A stretch of DNA of 64,000 nt from an uncultured Cyclobacteriaceae bacterium (GTDB lineage Bacteria; Bacteroidota; Bacteroidia; Cytophagales; Cyclobacteriaceae): assembly GCA_937146645.1 (NCBI GenBank), contig CAKZRQ010000012.1:306777-370776 (forward strand), read 5' to 3'. Of this stretch, positions 16,324-25,089 are shown one piece after another. The notes under the pieces were generated by a model, which saw only the letters and a program-made list of their open reading frames with translations, was not told the DNA's origin and searched no databases. The position numbers and the translations under genes were made by a program. Positions within the stretch are counted from its first letter, which is position 1, and the number at the start of each line of letters is the position of its first letter.

Positions 16324-16679
16324 TCCTCCTTCCTTTCACCAACGAAGCTTCCGCTGGCCATTCCTGCCAAATCCACCTGCCCAACTATTTTTCCATCCTC
16401 GAGCTTCCCGTCATATTTGACCGGATTTCCCTGGACAGTGAACCTTATCGCAACGATTCCTTCTGCATCGATGCTTCCTTCTATTTCTGCTTCGCCCAAA
16501 GCACCCGAATACGTTCCACCTAGATTTCCTGAGTCATCCTGTTCGATAGTGAATAATGGACTTCCATTTCCCATGTCTGTTTGAACGTTGAAAATCCATT
16601 CTCCTGAAATGTCTTCTTGTGCCAAAGCCGTGAAGCTTATCAGCGCCATAAAGCTGAATAGTAATGAAATCTTTTTCAT
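16320..16679 (-). CDS. Small secreted beta-rich protein of unknown function
   Basis: The 119-residue protein has a signal peptide ending around LAQ20-21 (MALISFTALAQED). The mature part begins ISGEWIFNVQTDMGNGSPLF and continues with regularly spaced beta strands and turns (GNLGGTYSGALGEAEIEGS). It looks like a small up-and-down barrel of the kind in many short Bacteroidota secreted proteins with a GxW start. There is no recognised enzyme motif. It starts 6 nt after the stop of the VOC gene upstream and is probably in the same operon. Confidence 0.75.
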   Translation of the reverse strand: MKKISLLFSFMALISFTALAQEDISGEWIFNVQTDMGNGSPLFTIEQDDSGNLGGTYSGALGEAEIEGSIDAEGIVAIRFTVQGNPVKYDGKLEDGKIVGQVDLAGMASGSFVGERKED

Positions 16680-16685
16680 GTTTTT

Positions 16686-17111
16686 TTATTTTGTTGTTTC
16701 TCCTCCCATATCTGTAAAAACCTGGTCAATGGGTTCCCAGAGTTCGATTTTGTTTCCATCGGCGTCCATGATATGGATGAACTTTCCATAGCTGAAAGTT
16801 TCAATTTCATCACAAATGGTGACCCCGTTTGCCCGAAGATTTTCAACGAGCTTTTCTATATGCTGAACTCGGTAATTCACCATAAACTCCTTCTCGGAAG
16901 GGTTGAAGTAATCCGTGTCTTTTGAGAAAGGGCTCCAGCTTAGATAGTTGATTTCATCAGGCCTATGTGCATTTCGAAATTCGAATGCAGATCCCCATTG
17001 ATTTACAGCGAGTCCAAGGTTTTCGCTGTACCATTGCTTGGTGGCTTCTGGGTCTTTGGTTTTAAAAAAGACACCACCGATTCCGGTTACTTTTGGTTTT
17101 GAATTGTCCAT
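16686..17111 (-). CDS. VOC family protein (single domain)
   Basis: The 141-residue protein is a single cytoplasmic VOC unit. GIGGVFFKTKDPEATKQWY begins the first beta-alpha-beta repeat and IHIMDADGNKIELWEP ends the second, with the Glu that often serves as a metal ligand. Members act as glyoxalases, dioxygenases or resistance proteins; none can be chosen here. It lies 10 nt downstream of the ureohydrolase gene and may belong to the same transcript. Confidence 0.88.
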   Translation of the reverse strand: MDNSKPKVTGIGGVFFKTKDPEATKQWYSENLGLAVNQWGSAFEFRNAHRPDEINYLSWSPFSKDTDYFNPSEKEFMVNYRVQHIEKLVENLRANGVTICDEIETFSYGKFIHIMDADGNKIELWEPIDQVFTDMGGETTK

Positions 17112-17121
17112 AGCTATTGGG

Positions 17122-17913
17122 TTAAATCATTTTTTCGATTAGCTCTTTCATTAATTTATATCCGACCATCGCCGTCATATCATTCAAATCTCTTTTGGGA
17201 TTGTACTCCACCAGATCCGCACCTATTGGCTTGTGAGGAAGCTTTAAGAGAAAATCAATCAACTGACGAGTACTTAACCCTCCGGGCTCATGGTGTGAAA
17301 CCCCTGGAGCAAAGGCCGGATCTAGCACATCAATATCTAATGAAATATATAGAGGGTCCGACAGCTCGTTGAGAAAGGAATCACTCAAATCTCTCATTTC
17401 AATTTGCGTTACCCCATACTTTTTGGCCTGCTCAATTTGATGCGTATTTAGAGTTCTTAAGCCCACCTGAGTTAAGGAAGCAATCTTCCCAGTTTCCATT
17501 AGCCTCGCAAAAGGAGAAGCATGGGAGTAGGGGTTGCCATCAAAGTTTTCATAGAGATCCCCATGCGCATCAAAGTGAAGAATATTCAGGCCAGAGTATT
17601 TCTCGGCATGTGCCTCAATTATTGGGAAGCTGACGGAATGATCTCCACCGATCGAAAGTAGCTTATCTCCATTTTGAATTTGCGCATTTACTTCCGTCTT
17701 GATATGATGATAAACCTTTTCAGCTTCAATGCTTGGAAAATCCAGATCACCAAGATCTGAATAGGTTTCCCCAGGAATAATTTCACTTCCATTCTCACTG
17801 AAACGATTAGCAGATCCTTCGGTGTCCATGGCCCGGATTCGATTAGGAGCATATCCAGGTCCTCTCAAAAAGGAAGAGTTTAAATCATATGGAATACCTA
17901 AAATCTTTAGCAT
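17122..17913 (-). CDS. Ureohydrolase (arginase/agmatinase/formiminoglutamase superfamily)
   Basis: The 263-residue protein carries the full binuclear manganese site: GGDHSVSFP (His), FDAHGDLYENFDG (Asp-His-Asp) and SLDIDVLDPAFAPG (two Asp). The C-terminal GADLVEYNPKRDLNDMTA is also typical. The family hydrolyses a guanidino or formimino group of arginine, agmatine or related compounds; the specificity loop does not let me choose. It sits between a GyrI-like and a VOC gene with gaps of 6 and 10 nt. The agmatine-deiminase-like lipoprotein 4 kb away is a separate transcript. Confidence 0.9.
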   Translation of the reverse strand: MLKILGIPYDLNSSFLRGPGYAPNRIRAMDTEGSANRFSENGSEIIPGETYSDLGDLDFPSIEAEKVYHHIKTEVNAQIQNGDKLLSIGGDHSVSFPIIEAHAEKYSGLNILHFDAHGDLYENFDGNPYSHASPFARLMETGKIASLTQVGLRTLNTHQIEQAKKYGVTQIEMRDLSDSFLNELSDPLYISLDIDVLDPAFAPGVSHHEPGGLSTRQLIDFLLKLPHKPIGADLVEYNPKRDLNDMTAMVGYKLMKELIEKMI

Positions 17914-17919
17914 AAAATT

Positions 17920-18396
17920 TTATTTAATAGGGATCCAAATCTCTTCTTCAGACTCAGGTGATCCAGGTTTATAATTTTCTCCGAGTACTTCGAAATGAGG
18001 TCGATCATCTAGTTCAAAACTGGAATTCTGTATCCATGGTCCATAGATGTAATGAAAAATACCGGGATCGCCAGGCATTCCTTTGTATGAAAATACAGCG
18101 TACTTCCCTTCTTCAAGTTTAAAGGTTTCTAATCCTTCAACAGAGCTACTACTTTCAATTTCTACGCTTGCCCATTTTGTAAAAGTTCGGGCTGGAGAAA
18201 AGCTTGCATAGTAATCACTTGGATAAACCTGCAGGGAATACCGAAGCTGGTTCTTTCGATTAGAAATATCCTTGATTCTAGGTCCAAAGCTACCCCATAA
18301 AATCCCTGTCTTATTGTCAATGATGCTCATTTCCATCTGAAGTCCCATCAGGAGTTTTTCAGGGGTTGATTTGATTTCTGGCTCTGGGAAGTTCAT
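17920..18396 (-). CDS. GyrI-like (SRPBCC/AraC effector-binding) domain protein
   Basis: The 158-residue protein looks like a stand-alone GyrI-like domain. It has GILWGSFGPRIKDISNR in the first half and YAVFSYKGMPGDPGIFHYIYG, then EVLGENYKPGSPESEEEIWIPIK, the usual last strand ending in E-x-x-IWIPI. These domains bind small hydrophobic or cationic effectors, often fused to AraC or MerR regulators; here no DNA-binding part is present. It is the first gene of a unit with the ureohydrolase (6 nt gap). Confidence 0.85.
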   Translation of the reverse strand: MNFPEPEIKSTPEKLLMGLQMEMSIIDNKTGILWGSFGPRIKDISNRKNQLRYSLQVYPSDYYASFSPARTFTKWASVEIESSSSVEGLETFKLEEGKYAVFSYKGMPGDPGIFHYIYGPWIQNSSFELDDRPHFEVLGENYKPGSPESEEEIWIPIK

Positions 18397-18455
18397 TTTC
18401 AGAATATAGTTGTTTTTGATGGTAAAACTTTGGCTGATAAGGCCAAAAGAAAGAC

Positions 18456-19277
18456 CTAAATCAAGTGAGCGTTAAGTATTTCGCCATCAGAAACCCTCTT
18501 CAAGGCGGTTCTCATGGTTCCGCTTTCATCAAGCTCAATTACACGATAGCTAGGAAATGGATTTCCCCAGCTTCCACCAAAATGTCCACTCCAGAAGTAA
18601 GGCTTCTTCCGGTTCCACATGATTCCATCCACGTCATGATCATGGCCATGGAAGGTGGCTTTTACATTCGAGTATTCAGAGATGGTGGCCAGAAAATCAT
18701 CGCATGCGATACCATGTTTGGTCCAGTCATTTTGAGATATATGGATGAAAACCAAAATATTCTCGAGCTCCCTGTATTGATAAAGTTTCATTTTGAGGAA
18801 CTCTAGATTTGCACAGAGATAGTCTCCCTCTACATTCGAGCAGTTAAGAAGAACTACTCCGAAATTCGCATCGTGAATGAAGCCCATATCCTGATCTTGT
18901 CCCCAAATAGCTCTCCATTGCATGGGGTCTATTCGATCATGGTTGCCCTTGTTCACATAGTAAGGCATTTTGATCGAATCGTAAACCTTCTTGACTTCAG
19001 TCATAAACCGTGGCTCGTCATGAATCAAATCTCCGTTAAAGACGATGAAGTCAGTTCCTTTTTCCTTCCAAATCGCCTTTTTCAAGTTGGAATGACTGCT
19101 TTCATAATCCGTATCCGGCTGCCCATAATGACCATCTGAAGCCGTGATTATTTTGTATTGACCAGCGAAGTCATCATCGAGCTTCCGATAAGCTTTGGCC
19201 GATAGGCTGGTGAATGATCCCATGGCGAGCGTTCCGCTCAAAGCTGTGAGATTCTTGAGAAAAGGTCTTCGTTTCAT
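18456..19277 (-). CDS. Calcineurin-like metallophosphoesterase with Tat-type signal
   Basis: The 273-residue protein starts MKRRPFLKNLTALSGTLAMG, a twin-arginine pattern, suggesting export folded with its metals. The five phosphoesterase blocks are present: ASDGHYG (Asp, His), FNGDLIHD (Asp), NKGNHD (Asn, His), VFIHIS (His) and FHGHDHD (two His). These hold two metal ions for hydrolysis of phosphomono- or diesters. It lies 5 nt after the stop of the upstream serine hydrolase gene, so both are probably co-transcribed. Substrate is unknown. Confidence 0.9.
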   Translation of the reverse strand: MKRRPFLKNLTALSGTLAMGSFTSLSAKAYRKLDDDFAGQYKIITASDGHYGQPDTDYESSHSNLKKAIWKEKGTDFIVFNGDLIHDEPRFMTEVKKVYDSIKMPYYVNKGNHDRIDPMQWRAIWGQDQDMGFIHDANFGVVLLNCSNVEGDYLCANLEFLKMKLYQYRELENILVFIHISQNDWTKHGIACDDFLATISEYSNVKATFHGHDHDVDGIMWNRKKPYFWSGHFGGSWGNPFPSYRVIELDESGTMRTALKRVSDGEILNAHLI

Positions 19278-19282
19278 TTGAA

Positions 19283-20410
19283 TCAGTTAGAAATAAGATT
19301 TTGATCCTCGAGATACCAGAGGGTCAGCTTTTCAGTCTGTCCAATTAAACCCATTTCAAAAAAATCATCCCGATTTGCGAATAGTGCAATGGTCAATGGC
19401 TTATCCAGAAATCTTTTGGTGTAGGTGTTTGTGCCAATCCATCCTCCGGTATGTGAAGCAGAATTTTCGCTGACTCCCCAGCCCATTCCATACTGCTCTT
19501 TTTCACCATCCTCTTCATATTCGGAGCTGGGTTGAAAAATGAAATCATGAAGTTCTTCTGATAGTAAAGCCTTATTTCTCAAAGTTTGATCATACCTGAA
19601 GTAATCCTTGGCGCTGGTATAAACAGCCCCGTCACCCATTACTCCATTCATGAAGAATCCATCGCCTGCGGCAAAACTTCCTAAAGGATTCTTCTGGTAG
19701 CAAAGTGATCGCTCAGGAATATCCACGGGGCTGGCAAGATTAAAGTAGTTTGTTGAAGCCATACCTGAAGGCTTGAACACATTCTCCTTCGCATAAGCTG
19801 AAAACTCTTGTCCACTCACTTTTTCTACGATCAAAGCCGCCATCAGATAGGCAGTATTAGAATATTCCCAACCTTCACCGGGTGGGAAAACTGGCTCCGG
19901 ACCAGTCGCCAACCAATCCAAAACATCTTGATTTTCTATGACTTCGAATTCTTCCTTCTTATCCTCAAAATACCTGTAGTAATCGGGGAGCCCAGAAGTA
20001 TGATTCAGTAGCTGCTCCACTTTTATTCCTTCAAAAATCGGGTAGGGGAGATAATCCGATGCTTCATCGTCAAGTGAGATTTTTCCTTCATTGACGAGAG
20101 TAAGCATGCAGAGTGCTGTGAATTGCTTGCTTACAGAGGCCATTCTCATATTGCTCGTTGGCGTCAGCTTTTCTCCTTTTTCCACGTTCCGCATTCCAAA
20201 TCCTTCAGCGAATAGCACTTCACCATCAAAGGCTACCAGAACCACGATTCCGGGTTCATCCTCTTTAACCTTCGCATTGAGAACAGAATCCATCTTTGCC
20301 TTATAAGTAGTTGAAGTAATGGGTTCCGAAGGACGCTCTAGTTTTTTCTCTTCCTCACTACAGGAAAATAGGAAAATGAGTGAAATAAGAGGTGTGAAAA
20401 GTCTTCTCAT
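19283..20410 (-). CDS. Class C beta-lactamase-like serine hydrolase lipoprotein
   Basis: The 375-residue protein has a signal with lipobox Cys17 (LIFLFSC) followed at once by SEEEKK, an acidic stretch like the lipoprotein export signals that send Bacteroidota lipoproteins to the cell surface. The serine-hydrolase motifs are MASVSKQFTAL (SxxK nucleophile) and YSNTAYL (YxN); GMGWGVSENSASHTGGWIG near the C-terminus holds the HxG motif. Such enzymes act on peptidoglycan-like peptides, D-amino acid amides or esters; many are not resistance enzymes. It is upstream of the metallophosphoesterase gene. Confidence 0.9.
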   Translation of the reverse strand: MRRLFTPLISLIFLFSCSEEEKKLERPSEPITSTTYKAKMDSVLNAKVKEDEPGIVVLVAFDGEVLFAEGFGMRNVEKGEKLTPTSNMRMASVSKQFTALCMLTLVNEGKISLDDEASDYLPYPIFEGIKVEQLLNHTSGLPDYYRYFEDKKEEFEVIENQDVLDWLATGPEPVFPPGEGWEYSNTAYLMAALIVEKVSGQEFSAYAKENVFKPSGMASTNYFNLASPVDIPERSLCYQKNPLGSFAAGDGFFMNGVMGDGAVYTSAKDYFRYDQTLRNKALLSEELHDFIFQPSSEYEEDGEKEQYGMGWGVSENSASHTGGWIGTNTYTKRFLDKPLTIALFANRDDFFEMGLIGQTEKLTLWYLEDQNLISN

Positions 20411-20481
20411 AATGAAGGGGTTTTGTCTTTTTAAAAGGTAAAAAATTCAGGTGTCAATCGAAAAGATTCATGCTATCTCGA

Positions 20482-22128
20482 TTATTCGAATCCCGGTGGT
20501 GTCTTTTTATGAAAGTATGTCTTTGATTGAATTAAGGCTCCCAGCTCAAGGATTTTCTCTTCTTCAAAGAGGTTCCCAATTAAGGTGATACTCGTGGGAT
20601 GATTCGTGGAATCTAAACCTGTGGGTAAGGCCAAAACTGGATGACCTGTGAGATTCGTGACGATCAATTGTCTGAAATTCCGGGTAGGGGTGAGAATTAC
20701 ATCAAATTCTGAGATGGTTTCATGAAATTTTTCAATCAATATCTTCCTATGCCGATTTGCTTGAAGATATTCCACCGCAGGAATAAATCTCGATTGTCTC
20801 AGCGAGTTGGCTCTGGAGCTTTCCCCTTGCTGGACCAAAGTGCTGCTATTTCCGGATAGGACCAGCTCATCGAAAAATGCTCCAGCTTCCGCACGCAAAA
20901 TCACATCGTAAGCTCTCGTGTATCCAACGTCTGGGAAGCTGACCTCTTCCAATACATACCCGAGCTCTTTAATCTTATCGATCATCGCTGAGTTATTTTC
21001 TCCAGAGCTCGAAGAATCTGATTCGAAAAATTCTTTGAAATATCCCACTTTAAGGCTTTTGTTCTCCAGTGCATTAGAATATGAAAATGGAGCTGAGATG
21101 GTCATTATATCCTTTGGATCCTTTCCATAGATGGCTTCAAACACCAAAGCGCAATCCTCCGCTGATCGAGCCATGGGACCAATTTTATCCATACTCCAGG
21201 AAAGTGTCATGGCCCCATATCGGCTTACTCGGCCGTAAGTCGGTCGGAGACCTGTAATTCCATTTCTGTTGGAAGGGGAGGTGATGGAGCCTAGTGTTTC
21301 AGTACCTAAAGCAAAGGGGACCAGACCTGCGGCAGTAGCTGAACCTGAACCTGCAGATGAGCCACTTGCTCCTTGCTTCAAATCCCATGGATTTTTGGTT
21401 TTCCCACCAAACCAAACATCTCCTCGTGCTAATGATCCTGAGACGAGTTTTGCGATTAAGACTGCTCCCGCTTCATCCAGTTTTTCGATTACAGTGGCAT
21501 TTTCTTCAAAAACCTGATTTTTATAGGCTTCCGAACCCCAGGTGGTGGGATAATCTTTGACTGCCAGGAGATCCTTGGCGCCGTAAGGAATTCCATGAAG
21601 TGGACCTCTGTATTTTCCTGCTGCAAGCTCTTCATCCATTTGCTTTGCTTGCTCGATTGCCCGCTTCTCGGTTATGGTGATTACTGCCTGCAGCTTGGAA
21701 TCATATTTTCGAATCCTATCTAAAAAGAACTCGGTGAGTTCAAGGGATGAGATTTGCTTTGTCTTAATTAAAACAGATAAATCAACTACTGAGAAATATG
21801 CAAGGTCATCCTTGTTCTCTGGGAGTTTGACTTCCTGATCGAATTCGAATTGAAATTCTGAAGGGGAGTCGCTGAACTCAAATCCCTGTGGCAAAGGGTC
21901 GAAGGTCATTGCGGGAATCACTTCAAATCCAGGAGGAGATTGCCTCAGGGAGTCATAGCCTCTTAAGTTTGAATTCAGATAATCCTGCATGGTTGAGATT
22001 TGAGATGGAGTGAACTCCATTCCAAAGATTTTCTGTGCATGTCGGATATCTGATTTGGAAATTCTTTGCTTGCTGCAAGCAAAGCTAAAAGCCATAAGTG
22101 CCAGTAAGAAAAATGTAGATCGCTTCAT
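20482..22128 (-). CDS. Amidase-signature family amidase, lipoprotein
   Basis: The 548-residue protein has a lipobox Cys18 (AFSFAC) and about 100 residues before the amidase core. The Ser-cisSer-Lys triad is visible: Lys in HGIPYGAKDLLAVKD, then GASGSSAGSGSATAAG with the cis-Ser, and GTETLGSITSPSN with the nucleophile Ser. Family members hydrolyse amides, and relatives act in GatCAB or on aryl and peptide amides; an exported lipoprotein form suggests scavenging of external amides or peptides. It is followed, 70 nt downstream, by the serine hydrolase gene on the same strand. Confidence 0.92.
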   Translation of the reverse strand: MKRSTFFLLALMAFSFACSKQRISKSDIRHAQKIFGMEFTPSQISTMQDYLNSNLRGYDSLRQSPPGFEVIPAMTFDPLPQGFEFSDSPSEFQFEFDQEVKLPENKDDLAYFSVVDLSVLIKTKQISSLELTEFFLDRIRKYDSKLQAVITITEKRAIEQAKQMDEELAAGKYRGPLHGIPYGAKDLLAVKDYPTTWGSEAYKNQVFEENATVIEKLDEAGAVLIAKLVSGSLARGDVWFGGKTKNPWDLKQGASGSSAGSGSATAAGLVPFALGTETLGSITSPSNRNGITGLRPTYGRVSRYGAMTLSWSMDKIGPMARSAEDCALVFEAIYGKDPKDIMTISAPFSYSNALENKSLKVGYFKEFFESDSSSSGENNSAMIDKIKELGYVLEEVSFPDVGYTRAYDVILRAEAGAFFDELVLSGNSSTLVQQGESSRANSLRQSRFIPAVEYLQANRHRKILIEKFHETISEFDVILTPTRNFRQLIVTNLTGHPVLALPTGLDSTNHPTSITLIGNLFEEEKILELGALIQSKTYFHKKTPPGFE

Positions 22129-22149
22129 TAAGCTTGAAAAGTGAGTGGT

Positions 22150-22593
22150 TTATTCGTCATCAGGAACGGCCATGGTATGATTTGCCAGAAGATAGCAATT
22201 TCCATTTATCTCGGCATAAGTTCTCATGAAACTGTATTTGGTTGGCTTAGGTCCACGATCCACTATGGTGAATCCATTCACCACAGCCGTATTACCTAGA
22301 ATCATAACTTTTACCTCTTGAGAATTTCTGGATCGGGTATTATTCTCGCCGCTTTCTAGCTGTCTTGCGGCTCTTTGAATTACACTAGATTTTCCTTCTA
22401 CGAATGAGGAGTGATTATGCACCCATAAAAAATCTTCTGCTAAAACTGATTTGAGAAATGTGGTGTCAGCCTCCAGCTGGGCCTTTTCCCAGGCTAAGTC
22501 TAGTTCCAATAGATTCTTTTCGGAAAGACAATTGCTTTGGGCAAAAAGGAAATGACTCAGAAAAAGGAGAATCAAGGATAAGGCGATCTTCAT
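22150..22593 (-). CDS. Secreted NTF2-like (DUF4440) protein
   Basis: I use ATG 22593 (147 residues), as it begins a clear signal peptide MKIALSLILLFLSHFLFAQ; an ATG seven codons upstream precedes it with charged residues. The mature protein is a single NTF2/SnoaL cone: LELDLAWEKAQLEADTTFL, then FLWVHNHSSFVEGKSSVI and KVMILGNTAVVNGFT. The His and Asp pattern agrees with DUF4440. Function could be a small-molecule-binding or ketosteroid isomerase-like role. It precedes the amidase gene by 21 nt, which fits a common transcript. Confidence 0.85.
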   Translation of the reverse strand: MKIALSLILLFLSHFLFAQSNCLSEKNLLELDLAWEKAQLEADTTFLKSVLAEDFLWVHNHSSFVEGKSSVIQRAARQLESGENNTRSRNSQEVKVMILGNTAVVNGFTIVDRGPKPTKYSFMRTYAEINGNCYLLANHTMAVPDDE

Positions 22594-22654
22594 TGGTAGT
22601 TTGATTTTACCCAATATAACCTTTACAGATTCACCTTTCTTTGAAAAGCAAAGC

Positions 22655-23476
22655 TTAATCTAGATTTGCCAAGGCCTTCTCGATATCCTCCATGTATATT
22701 TTATCCACCTGAGGACCGTAAGGATCTATAAATCGCATCCCTGAAACATACTTCTCTTTAGCTACTTCAAGATTTTCTTTTGCTTCAGCCTTTCTACCCT
22801 GGGCTTGATAAACCTTGGCAAGGTAATACCGGTTTTCGGCCAGATCATTTTCTTCCTGCTGTTTGAGAAGGCTTTTTTCAGCTTTTGAATAGGACTTTTG
22901 GTCCAGATAAAGAACACCTAGATGCGTATTGAAATAGGGTCCGTAAAAGAATTCAGGATCCTTAAGCTTGGTCTCTAAAATGGAAATAGCTTTGGCTGGC
23001 TGGCCCAACTTCTTATAACATAAAGCCCGGGTAGTCTGAAGGTGATAAAAGCCATTCTGGCCAAAACCGATATCGTAATCAGCTAAGCTGTCTAGTAGCT
23101 CAATATCTTGAATGGCGCCCTTGTAATCTCGGAAAAACTGGAACCGGCACCAACCTCGATAGATCAGGTGCTGCTCAGGATCGAGCTCTACGGCTTTATC
23201 CATCAGCTTCATAAATTCCAGGAAATTGCCAGCTTTCAGATAAGCTGTGGATTTGTATTTATAGGCGTTTGAGAAAGTGCTGTCGATTTCGATCGCATTG
23301 TCCAATGCATGCTGATATTCATAGCTGAATTGGTAATGTCCAGCTCGCTTCTCTGCTTCCTTGCAGGCCTCGTACTTCAGCGTATCTCCCATGTACTTAT
23401 AGGCATCACAATTCACTTGTGCGAGAGCCAGGCTGGCCAAAGAGGTGAGAAAAAGTAGAGTGAATATTCTTTTCAT
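22655..23476 (-). CDS. Secreted tetratricopeptide-repeat protein
   Basis: The 273-residue protein has a signal peptide (SLASLALAQ) and then a series of TPR units. These include NAYKYKSTAYLKAGNFLEFM, LDPEQHLIYRGWCRFQFFRDY, TTRALCYKKLGQPAKAIS and NRYYLAKVYQAQGRKAEAKE. TPR domains bind partner proteins; no enzymatic domain is seen. Its start overlaps the stop of the upstream lipoprotein gene by 4 nt, showing translational coupling, so both proteins probably act together in the periplasm. Confidence 0.85.
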   Translation of the reverse strand: MKRIFTLLFLTSLASLALAQVNCDAYKYMGDTLKYEACKEAEKRAGHYQFSYEYQHALDNAIEIDSTFSNAYKYKSTAYLKAGNFLEFMKLMDKAVELDPEQHLIYRGWCRFQFFRDYKGAIQDIELLDSLADYDIGFGQNGFYHLQTTRALCYKKLGQPAKAISILETKLKDPEFFYGPYFNTHLGVLYLDQKSYSKAEKSLLKQQEENDLAENRYYLAKVYQAQGRKAEAKENLEVAKEKYVSGMRFIDPYGPQVDKIYMEDIEKALANLD

Positions 23477-24015
23477 GGCAGTATTTCTAGGATTTTACCC
23501 TTTTCTATTTTAAAAATCAGGTACTGATAGTAGTCTGTGGGGATATCTGGATCAGGTAAGATTTTCCAACCATCCATTGATTTGGTAATACTGACGAGCT
23601 GATCCACGATGGCTGGATCGAATTCCATTTCTTCGAAATTTTCATCAGAACTGATCACCCGAAATCTGCCAGTTTCTCCTTTGCAATTCACGATGAACCG
23701 AACCCGAATAAAGCCACTTTGATCAGTTTCTACTGGAGCGTAATTTTCTTCAAAAAATCGATAGATGGCAGGTCTTTCTCCTTCATAGGAAGTTTCATCT
23801 CCAATGTTGAAATACTGCTTTACCGTGAAATCACTGTAGCAAAGCTCAAAGCTCGGATCATCTATTTCTGGATCATTTTTTATATCATCTACCCACCTGT
23901 AGGGTTTTTTGGGAGTTACACTTTTGAGCTTCTCGACCACCTCGGTGGTCTTTTCATTGCCACAGGCAAATAGTAAACAACCGCAAAAAAGTAGAATTAG
24001 GGAGCGTTTAATCAT
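23473..24015 (-). CDS. TonB-C-like lipoprotein of unknown function
   Basis: The 180-residue protein has a lipobox at Cys18 (CGCLLFAC). The central region reads AIYRFFEENYAPVETDQSG, then GFIRVRFIVNCKGETGRF. It resembles the TonB C-terminal fold seen in the gyrase-like Bacteroidota proteins with a conserved GxxxVxFxVxxxG pattern, although it has no transmembrane anchor or Pro-rich linker. It overlaps the next gene (TPR protein) by 4 nt and the upstream substrate-binding-like gene by 8 nt, making a three-gene unit. Confidence 0.7.
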   Translation of the reverse strand: MIKRSLILLFCGCLLFACGNEKTTEVVEKLKSVTPKKPYRWVDDIKNDPEIDDPSFELCYSDFTVKQYFNIGDETSYEGERPAIYRFFEENYAPVETDQSGFIRVRFIVNCKGETGRFRVISSDENFEEMEFDPAIVDQLVSITKSMDGWKILPDPDIPTDYYQYLIFKIEKGKILEILP

Positions 24016-24934
24016 TCAATGTTGGTGAAGTAAGTAGGGAGTTCGTGAAAAGATCCCTGACATTCAATTTCTTTGATTCAAGATTTTTTTCATAAATCCA
24101 ACCAAGGAAGTTCTTCATTTTTTGTTCAGAAATCACACCCCAATTAGATTCTTTTCCAAAAGCTGGAGCAGAAAGCTCAAGGCATCTTTTCAAGTCGAAA
24201 GACTTGTCCTTTTCTGGAAGATACCTTCGGAGAATCTCACAAGATTCATCAGCATGATCCACTGCGTGTAGAAAACCTCTTTTCGTGGCCTCTATGAATT
24301 TGCGGTAAGCATCCTCTCTGTTTCTTAAGTTGGGCTCATCCGTTACCAGCATGGGAGAATAGGAGTAAGGTATCTGAAAATCTTCCATTTTAAAATAGCG
24401 GAGATCGATACTTTTCTGTTCTGCCTCTACGCCTTCCCAGTTCACAAAAATCCATGTAGAATCAAATTTACCACTGGTCAAGGTATCCCAAATCCCGAGC
24501 TTCTTTGGGTAATGCAATTGGATATCTCCTTTTCCACCATCGTTGATAATCATTTGCTTTACAATCTCATCTTCATATCGAGCCTCATAGGAAGCGTAAG
24601 TTTTACCATCCAAATCCTTTGGAGAATGGATGTCAGAATTTGAAGAGACCACGATGGCACTGAGATCAGTCTGCAGAATAGCACTGACGGCAACAAGTTT
24701 GAAAGTCTTCTTTTTCGTCTGGTAGCTTATGATACTTTCCGTCGGACAAAGAGCAAAATCGGCGATTCCTAATTCCACCTTTTTTGCAGGAGTGATTGAA
24801 TAATCGTCAAATGAAGGATCTGAGATATGAAGGTCTATCTCGGATTCGGAATAAAAGCCCTTATCCTTAGCTACAAAAAAGCCAATGTGATTAATGTTTG
24901 GAGTCCAGTCCAAAGCTAGATTGATTCTGTCCAT
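24008..24934 (-). CDS. NMT1/THI5-like substrate-binding protein without a signal peptide
   Basis: The 308-residue protein is a periplasmic-binding fold of the NMT1/THI5-ThiY type: ALDWTPNINHIGFFVAKDKGF at the start, GIADFALCPTESIISY and SPKDLDGKTYASYEARYEDE further on. The protein begins MDRINLALDWTP, so there is no signal peptide or lipobox and it is probably cytoplasmic. The CCCFC motif and the Lys/His that Thi5 needs for HMP-P formation are not seen at the corresponding position. A direct enzymatic or binding role is therefore uncertain. It starts a unit with the TonB-C-like and TPR genes (8- and 4-nt overlaps), with no ABC permease nearby. Confidence 0.85.
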   Translation of the reverse strand: MDRINLALDWTPNINHIGFFVAKDKGFYSESEIDLHISDPSFDDYSITPAKKVELGIADFALCPTESIISYQTKKKTFKLVAVSAILQTDLSAIVVSSNSDIHSPKDLDGKTYASYEARYEDEIVKQMIINDGGKGDIQLHYPKKLGIWDTLTSGKFDSTWIFVNWEGVEAEQKSIDLRYFKMEDFQIPYSYSPMLVTDEPNLRNREDAYRKFIEATKRGFLHAVDHADESCEILRRYLPEKDKSFDLKRCLELSAPAFGKESNWGVISEQKMKNFLGWIYEKNLESKKLNVRDLFTNSLLTSPTLND

Positions 24935-25089
24935 GACAAAAAATGAATTTGGGTTTATCTAAGTCTTTAATTCCGAACCACCCGGATCGAAATCACCGTA
25001 AAATTTACGAATGTCAATTGCTTAATGTTGTGAGATTTATCCCGAGATCTATTCATAGATAAATTGATACTATAATCGAGCTAAAAGAT

